This document shows positions 59,241 through 64,000 of a stretch of 64,000 bases of DNA, piece by piece. A program made the position numbers and the translations under genes. The notes beneath the pieces were generated by a model that did no database searches, had not been told where the DNA came from, and was given only the letters and a program-made list of their open reading frames with translations. The stretch is from Ardenticatenaceae bacterium (GTDB taxonomy: Bacteria; Chloroflexota; Anaerolineae; Promineifilales; Promineifilaceae). The first letter of the stretch is position 1. Each line of letters opens with the position of its first letter. The stretch covers positions 2,152,604 through 2,216,603 of the forward strand of contig JACKBQ010000002.1 of the NCBI GenBank assembly GCA_020634455.1, written 5' to 3'.

Positions 59241-60799
59241 TCAAGTTTTCAAGTTTTCAAGTAGGCAAGTGGCAAGTGGCAAGTGATTACCTTCAGCTTC
59301 TCACTTTTTACTTTTCACTTTTCACTCTTTTACTTCTCACCGGCTGCGGCCTTGCTAACCCGCCCCGCCTGGCAACTGCTACGGCGCAGGCCGCCTTCAC
59401 CCCCACGCCCAGCCCGGAACCGATGATTTTGACGGTGGCTACGCCAACGGCCGTTCCCGGCACCACCCCTAACGCTCCCCCACCTCAGGCTGAGCCAAAC
59501 CCATCCATTACCGTTTGGGTGAATGAAACGTCCGATGCGCACGAGGCGATGCTGGACGAAATGGCGGCCGATTTTTCGGCGCAGTACAGCGTGGATGTGG
59601 AAATGGTGCTGGTTTCGCCGCAGATTTTGCCCGATTTGGTGAATACGGCCGTACTCTCCGACACCCTGCCCGACATCATTCTGCACCCGCTGGAGTACAG
59701 CGTGGGCTGGGCCGAACGCGGCGTGTTTGATGTGAACGCAAATGCCGAAGCGCTGGCCCAGCTTGGCCCCGACAGCTTCAACCAGGACGCCCTGGCGCTG
59801 GTGCAAACCAGCAGCGGCCAGCCCGCCGCCCTGCCCAACAGCGGCTACCATCAGCTCATCATCTACCGCACCGATTGGTTCGCCCAGCGCAATTTGGGTG
59901 TGCCCAATAGCTTCGCCGCCCTCTCCGCCGCCGCCCAGGCCACCACCGACCGGGACAATTTGGTCGCGGGATTTGTAGTGCCCACCGAATCCAACCTGGT
60001 GACCACGCAGCAAATTTTTGAGCAAATGGCGCTGTCTACGGGCTGCCAACTGGTAGATGAGACGGGTGAACTCAAGCTACTAGAGCCAGCCTGTGCCGAG
60101 GCGTTCAACTTTTACTACAGCATCATCAACCAAAACAGCCCCATTGGCGTACAAACAGACACCAGCGCCCGCAATGCGTACCTGGCGGGTCGCACCGGGC
60201 TAATCATGGGGCCGCCCAGCCTGCTGCCGCAGCTGGCAGGTTTAGATCCGACCGCCCCACCCCGCTGCTCGGAATGTGCCGCCGCGCCTGATTATTTGGC
60301 CCAAAACAGTGGTTTTGTCACGGCCATCAACGGGGCGGAGTTTGGCAACATCAATTTATTGGGGATTACAACGGGGGCTGATCGGGAAACGGCCGTTCTC
60401 TTCGCAACTTACTGGTTCAACGAAGGGTATAATCAATGGCTCTCGGTAGACCCAGAGCGCAAAGTGCCAATGCGGCTGGGCACCCAATCTGCCCCGCGCC
60501 AATTTATTGACGCCTGGGGCAACCAACCGCTGGCGGGCAGTAGCCAAACATTGGCCTCGCTCTACGGCGAAGAAGTAGTGGCCGCCCTGCGGGATGGCAT
60601 CGCCACCACCGGACGCTGGGGCCTGCCGCAAGGCCAGGGCGAACTCATCACCACCCTGTACGAGGAGCTAACGCTCTCCATCGTTTTGCAGGAAATGTTG
60701 AGTGGCTATTTTTCCACCGATACTTCTATAATAGAGGCTTATAATCGCACCATAGAGTTAATTCCAAATTACGCTTTTCCAAATTTGACTGATGAATAG
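59237..60799 (+). CDS. Extracellular solute-binding lipoprotein (ABC family 1), orphan
   Basis: 520 residues. The GTG start overlaps the coaX stop by four bases. The signal peptide ends at LLLLTGCG (Cys about 37); its codons are largely a word-repeat (AAGTGGCAAGTGGCAAGTGA ... TTTTCACTTTTCACTCTTTT). A Thr/Pro linker follows, then a family 1 solute-binding fold: SITVWVNETSDAHEAMLDEM, LPDIILHPLEYSVGWAERGV, SGYHQLIIYRTDWF, YLAGRTGLIMGPPSLL and VLFATYWFNEGYN. Sugar or oligosaccharide is the usual ligand. No permease or ATPase is adjacent. Confidence 0.85.
   Translation: MIKFSSFQVGKWQVASDYLQLLTFYFSLFTLLLLTGCGLANPPRLATATAQAAFTPTPSPEPMILTVATPTAVPGTTPNAPPPQAEPNPSITVWVNETSDAHEAMLDEMAADFSAQYSVDVEMVLVSPQILPDLVNTAVLSDTLPDIILHPLEYSVGWAERGVFDVNANAEALAQLGPDSFNQDALALVQTSSGQPAALPNSGYHQLIIYRTDWFAQRNLGVPNSFAALSAAAQATTDRDNLVAGFVVPTESNLVTTQQIFEQMALSTGCQLVDETGELKLLEPACAEAFNFYYSIINQNSPIGVQTDTSARNAYLAGRTGLIMGPPSLLPQLAGLDPTAPPRCSECAAAPDYLAQNSGFVTAINGAEFGNINLLGITTGADRETAVLFATYWFNEGYNQWLSVDPERKVPMRLGTQSAPRQFIDAWGNQPLAGSSQTLASLYGEEVVAALRDGIATTGRWGLPQGQGELITTLYEELTLSIVLQEMLSGYFSTDTSIIEAYNRTIELIPNYAFPNLTDE
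59254..59340. repeat. Word-repeat element encoding a signal peptide
   Basis: AAGTGGCAAGTGGCAAGTGA is followed by the inverted, T-rich words CTTTTTACTTTTCACTTTTC and ACTCTTTTACTTCTCAC. It belongs to the AAAAGTGA word family. Confidence 0.75.
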
Positions 60800-60870
60800 A
60801 GAGTGGCGATTAGAGAGTGGAAATTTTGTTGAATCTTTAATCGCCAATCTCCCTAATAATAAAATCCCAA
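60800..60870. repeat. Word-repeat hairpin (GAGAGTGGCGATTA type)
   Basis: GAGAGTGGCGATTAGAGAGT is followed by TTTAATCGCCAATCTCCC. It lies between the solute-binding protein gene and the hydrolase-like gene. Confidence 0.6.
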
Positions 60871-60880
60871 ACCTTTTATA

Positions 60881-61879
60881 ATGACTTCTACCCTCCCCTA
60901 TAAAGAAGAACCTTTTGGCATATTGACCGACGACAATTTGTACCTGGACTGCGTACTGGTGAAGCCAGCGGGTCTGACGGATGAAGAGCTACGCGCGATT
61001 CGCGTTTGGGTACCCAAATATCCACTTACCAAGTCAAGCGTCATCACTTGTGCCCGGCAAGAGGTGCGTTCCTACGGAGCCAGGCGCAACGTGGCTCATC
61101 TGGTTTTCGATTTGCGCGGCACAGGTGACAGTGAAGGGGCGATGGGGGACACTGATTTTCAGCAAGATTTACACGCCATTGCCGAATGGGCTAAAGAGCG
61201 GTTCGGCCGGATAAGTTTTGGCTTTTTAGGCACGCCAGATTCGGAAAACGGCCGTGTCCACCTCTGGCCCCTTCGCGCCGGATCCGTCATGGAAAGCTAC
61301 CATTATCCCGCTACAGGCAGCCTGCTACCCCCGACCGTCCTTTACCTTTCCACTTATGGCAGCTTTGGCCAATTAGACGACGCCATTTGCACCCGGTTGG
61401 CTGCGGCGGGCTACCACGTGTACGGGCTAGACCCATTGCGCTACCTGCTGCACGCCAGCGCCAACCACCGCTTAAAACCAGACGACCTGGCGGCCGATTT
61501 GCAAATTTTGATTCAGATGCTGCCCAGCAAACCCATTCTCATTGGGCAGCCGCTGGCAGCTGGCCTGGCTTTAATGTGGGCCAGCCTGGTAAACAAAGTT
61601 GCCGGCGTGATCGGTATTGGCCGGGCGCAGGCAGGCTTGTCCCCCAGCCACATCTTTCATAACAACAATCCATATACGTACCTGCTACACCGCCATGTGG
61701 CCGATATTGCCCCCCGCCCGATTGCGCTGATGCAGCTTCAGGGCAATCCTCTGGGCGGCGATGAGGACGAGCTAGCCACGCTGATGCAAAGCAGCAAAAT
61801 GCCGCACCGTCTGGAGCAGGTAAGCAGTTTAACGATGGAACTGTTGCTAGAGCTATTGGACTGGGTGCAACGGCCGTAA
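60881..61879 (+). CDS. Alpha/beta-hydrolase-like protein, nucleophile not evident
   Basis: 332 residues. VFDLRGTGDSEGAMGD and VLYLSTYGSFGQLDDAICTR are typical of the alpha/beta hydrolase fold, but where GxSxG is expected the sequence reads LIGQPLAAGLALMWAS, without a Ser. The order of segments is also unusual: FDLRGTGDSEG occurs near residue 83, before a second hydrolase-like half with LAAAGYHVYGLDPL. It may be a non-catalytic or rearranged member. The ATG at 60881 is used. Confidence 0.6.
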   Translation: MTSTLPYKEEPFGILTDDNLYLDCVLVKPAGLTDEELRAIRVWVPKYPLTKSSVITCARQEVRSYGARRNVAHLVFDLRGTGDSEGAMGDTDFQQDLHAIAEWAKERFGRISFGFLGTPDSENGRVHLWPLRAGSVMESYHYPATGSLLPPTVLYLSTYGSFGQLDDAICTRLAAAGYHVYGLDPLRYLLHASANHRLKPDDLAADLQILIQMLPSKPILIGQPLAAGLALMWASLVNKVAGVIGIGRAQAGLSPSHIFHNNNPYTYLLHRHVADIAPRPIALMQLQGNPLGGDEDELATLMQSSKMPHRLEQVSSLTMELLLELLDWVQRP

Positions 61880-61885
61880 AACACA

Positions 61886-61945
61886 GTGAAAAGTGAAAAG
61901 ACCACTTCTCACTTTTCACTCTTCACTTACAACTTCTCACTCTCT
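61886..61945. repeat. Word-repeat hairpin (AAAAGTGA type)
   Basis: CAGTGAAAAGTGAAAAGACC is followed by the inverted CTTCTCACTTTTCACTCTTC and ACTTACAACTTCTCACTC. It sits between the hydrolase-like and S58 genes. Confidence 0.75.
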
Positions 61946-61973
61946 CAAATCCCACACAAAAGGAACCCAACCC

Positions 61974-63074
61974 ATGCAACAACGACTGCGCGACCTCGGC
62001 ATCACCATCGGCCAGTTTCCCACTGGCGAATTTAATGCCATCACCGATATTCCCGGCGTAACGGTAGGCCACTGCACCGTCATCCACGACAAACCACGCA
62101 TCGCCCGCACTGGCGTGACCATGGTTTTGCCACGCGGCGGCGACATTTGGCACAATTACGCTTTCGCAGGCTACCACAGCTTCAACGGAAACGGTGAAAT
62201 GACCGGCATTCCCTGGCTCAAAGAATCGGGGATGCTAGGTTCACCAATTGGCTTAACCAATACCCATCAGGTGGGCATTGTACGGGATGCGCTCGTAGAA
62301 CGATCGGTGCAGTTAGGCTACACGCAGAGCTTTTTGCTACCTGTCGTTGCCGAAACATACGATGGCTGGCTCAACGACATTAATGCTTTCCACGTGACGA
62401 AGGAACACGCCATTGCTGCGCTGGATGCTGCGCAAGGCGGTGCCGTAGCGGAAGGCAACGTTGGCGGTGGCACGGGGATGATTTGCCATGACTTTAAGGG
62501 GGGAATTGGTACATCGTCGCGGGTGGTGGAGATGGTAGACGGCCGTTTCACCATCGGCGTACTGGTTCAGGCAAACTACGGTGACCGGGCGCTGCTGCGG
62601 GTAGATGGCGTGCCCGTGGGCCAACTCATCCCCAACGAACACACACCCGTGCCGTTTAACAAAATCCCCAGCCCTTCCAGTTCCATCATCATCATCGTGG
62701 GCACAGATGCACCGCTGCTACCCACGCAATGCGACCGCCTGGCCCAACGGGCCACGGTGGGCCTTGCCCGCGTGGGCGGCACTGGCTACAACGGCAGCGG
62801 CGACATCTTCCTGGCGTTTTCCACAGGCAATCATCTACCCGCCCAGGGTAACAAATTCCTGCGCGACATTCAGATGGTGCCCAATAGCCACATGAACGAC
62901 CTGTTCAACGCGACGGCCGAAGCGGTAGAAGAGGCGATTCTCAACGCCCTCTGTGCCGCCGAAACAATGATTGGCTTCCACGGCCACACCGTCCACGCCC
63001 TGCCACAGGACCGGTTGCAGGAGATTATGGGTGCATACAGGCAGACGAGAGAGGCAGTGAAAAGTGATAAGTAA
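61974..63074 (+). CDS. S58 (DmpA/P1) family aminopeptidase
   Basis: 366 residues. The Ntn-hydrolase-like family S58 is self-processing. FNAITDIPGVTVGHCTV is the family start; RIARTGVTMVLPRGGDIWHN and the Asn-Gly-Ser site in GGTGYNGSGDIFLAFSTGN follow, where the Ser becomes the new N-terminal nucleophile after cleavage. Members release N-terminal amino acids or beta-peptides. The ATG at 61974 follows AAAAGG. The last five residues, VKSDK, come from a word-repeat and the TAA stop lies at the boundary with the IS982 terminal repeat. Confidence 0.88.
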   Translation: MQQRLRDLGITIGQFPTGEFNAITDIPGVTVGHCTVIHDKPRIARTGVTMVLPRGGDIWHNYAFAGYHSFNGNGEMTGIPWLKESGMLGSPIGLTNTHQVGIVRDALVERSVQLGYTQSFLLPVVAETYDGWLNDINAFHVTKEHAIAALDAAQGGAVAEGNVGGGTGMICHDFKGGIGTSSRVVEMVDGRFTIGVLVQANYGDRALLRVDGVPVGQLIPNEHTPVPFNKIPSPSSSIIIIVGTDAPLLPTQCDRLAQRATVGLARVGGTGYNGSGDIFLAFSTGNHLPAQGNKFLRDIQMVPNSHMNDLFNATAEAVEEAILNALCAAETMIGFHGHTVHALPQDRLQEIMGAYRQTREAVKSDK

Positions 63075-64000
63075 CCTAAGTTGCTACTTTAAAAACATGG
63101 CCGAAGCTCATGGCCAAAATAAACAAGCTGACTTTGAGTTCAAAACCCACACTGGTCACCGCATGAATGCTCTTGGGCAAGATGCGCTCAATCAAGCTGC
63201 CCGTCGTTTCTATCATCTTGCGATGTAGGCTGATCCAGTATCGTTCCCAGGGTTCCCACTGGCGAGTCAGGCTTTTCTTGCGCAGCGGCTTGAACAAAAT
63301 GTCAGCTTCGCTCAAGACATCTTCGAGAACGTAGTTGGTATAGATTCGGTCAGCATAGACTTCTGAACCTGGTGGTAAATCAAAGTCGAACAGGTCCAGA
63401 CATTCCACATCACTATCGGCACCAGGTGTCAGAAAGAACTCGACTGGTTGACCATCTTTGGTCACGACCAGATGAATTTTCAGACCGTAGAAGTAGCGCT
63501 TTTTGCTGGCAATGAAGCCGCGGTAGGCTTCACCCTGATAAAGGTGACAGCGTTTAATTCGGTAGTTGTCACAAGCCGCTACGGGAAAGGTGTCGATGGC
63601 ATAGAGTGAGTCGCTATTGAGGTCTTTCCAGTGTTCACCTAGTAGGGAGAACAGGCTGAGAAACTTGGCCTTCACTCGATGTAAGCGTCGATTGAAGCGG
63701 CTTTTGGAGAGCATGGCCGGGAAATAGCGTGGCTCAGCCAGCAAACTTCGGGCTGATTCGTAGTTTCCGGCGAAGAAAAGAGCTGCCACAATGGCTGTAG
63801 TCATCACTTCAGCGTCACTCATTTGACGTTGGGGGTCTTCGTAATGATGAATGGCCATAAGAAAGTCGCTTACAATCGTATAAATTGCTACTATTTTATC
63901 GTCCATGGGAGTCTCCTTTTGGTTGTGGGTTAGGCTCCATCAACTTTAAGGAGATTCTCCATGGACATCAAGCTACCTCGTTAGGTAGCAACTTGGGTTA
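63072..64000. mobile_element. IS982-family insertion sequence
   Basis: TAACCTAAGTTGCTAC at the left end matches TAACCCAAGTTGCTAC, the reverse complement of the right end at the window edge, as imperfect terminal inverted repeats. The span, about 929 bases with one transposase, fits IS982. The right-hand target duplication is beyond the window. It has inserted into a GATAAGTAA word-repeat at the 3' end of the S58 gene. Confidence 0.85.
63076..63906 (-). CDS. IS982-family transposase
   Basis: 276 residues. The DDE catalytic set is visible: Asp in SLYAIDTFPVAACDN, Asp in SEVYADRIYTNYVL and Glu in RKMIETTGSLIERIL. The N-terminal helical part (MSDAEVMTTAIVAALFF, RYFPAMLSKSRFNRRLHRV) is typical of IS982. 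The ATG at 63906 follows AAGGAG. The frame is intact, so the element may be active. The stop is in the left terminal repeat. Confidence 0.92.
   Translation of the reverse strand: MDDKIVAIYTIVSDFLMAIHHYEDPQRQMSDAEVMTTAIVAALFFAGNYESARSLLAEPRYFPAMLSKSRFNRRLHRVKAKFLSLFSLLGEHWKDLNSDSLYAIDTFPVAACDNYRIKRCHLYQGEAYRGFIASKKRYFYGLKIHLVVTKDGQPVEFFLTPGADSDVECLDLFDFDLPPGSEVYADRIYTNYVLEDVLSEADILFKPLRKKSLTRQWEPWERYWISLHRKMIETTGSLIERILPKSIHAVTSVGFELKVSLFILAMSFGHVFKVAT

Larger units (their letters stand above)
279..62546. repeat. Highly over-represented palindrome ACGGCCGT across the window
   Basis: I count about 110 copies by eye (first at 279, last at 62539), roughly one per 590 bases, mostly inside genes. 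In reading frames it writes Asn-Gly-Arg, Thr-Ala-Val or Arg-Pro. One or two would be expected by chance at this base composition. Many copies extend to GGnnACGGCCGTnnCC. Confidence 0.9.

Overview
This 64 kb window looks like a chromosomal segment of a Chloroflexota bacterium, probably of the Anaerolineae/Caldilineae type. I infer this from the many secreted proteins with long Thr/Pro-rich linkers, the C-terminal VYLP-type tails on exported proteins, single scattered housekeeping genes (murE, serA, holA, ppk, coaX, pcp), multi-PAS kinases, and intergenic hairpins built from repeated short words. No marker gene is present, so the taxonomy is a moderate-confidence inference. Two genome-wide habits dominate. 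First, the palindrome ACGGCCGT occurs about 110 times by hand count, mostly inside genes. Second, a family of short word-repeat hairpins sits between genes and often supplies start codons, stop codons, C-termini, a signal peptide, an in-frame insertion in a helicase and one arm of a riboswitch.

Layout. 1-5.0 kb: 3' part of a tRNA-Lys, a USP-DUF389-SH3 membrane protein, a small winged helix protein, a membrane protein, a zinc-ribbon protein and pyroglutamyl peptidase. 5.2-17.9 kb (mostly minus strand): serA, a CYTH protein, a GNAT acetyltransferase, a membrane protein, a PIG-V-like mannosyltransferase, a TauE-type exporter, a lipoprotein, a membrane glycosyltransferase, holA, a DUF6391 protein, murE and a DUF711 protein. 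18-26.3 kb: a two-component cluster with a REC-PAS-histidine kinase, a response regulator and a 1684-residue CheB-CheR-PAS-kinase. 26.5-33.2 kb: an rRNA/tRNA methyltransferase, a UbiA prenyltransferase, ppk divergent from a CapA-like lipoprotein, and another lipoprotein. 33.3-40.5 kb: a surface glycoside hydrolase, a secreted pentaheme cytochrome and a MauG-like diheme protein with a beta-helix. 40.7-49.6 kb: a UvrD-like helicase, an LRR-Roc-COR protein, a DUF2306 membrane protein, a deoxynucleoside kinase, a GAF protein, a DUF3267 protease and an alpha/beta hydrolase.

49.7-55.6 kb is the best functional unit. A cobalamin riboswitch with its own terminator leads into a B12-type ABC importer (binding protein, permease, ATPase). 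It runs convergently into a MerR/B12-binding regulator of the CarH/LitR light-sensor type, whose promoter is covered by an inverted repeat. A GIY-YIG-like gene diverges from the regulator. 55.7-64 kb: a CARDB lipoprotein, a NarL-type kinase/regulator pair, a MITE-like element, coaX, an orphan solute-binding lipoprotein, a hydrolase-like protein, an S58 peptidase and an IS982-family element whose end coincides with the stop codon of the peptidase gene.

The candidates most worth follow-up are the ACGGCCGT motif, the exaptation of word-repeat hairpins into genes and the riboswitch, the B12 importer/CarH-like locus with its extra C-terminal domain, the VYLP tail on exported proteins, and the compositionally different LRR-Roc-COR gene.
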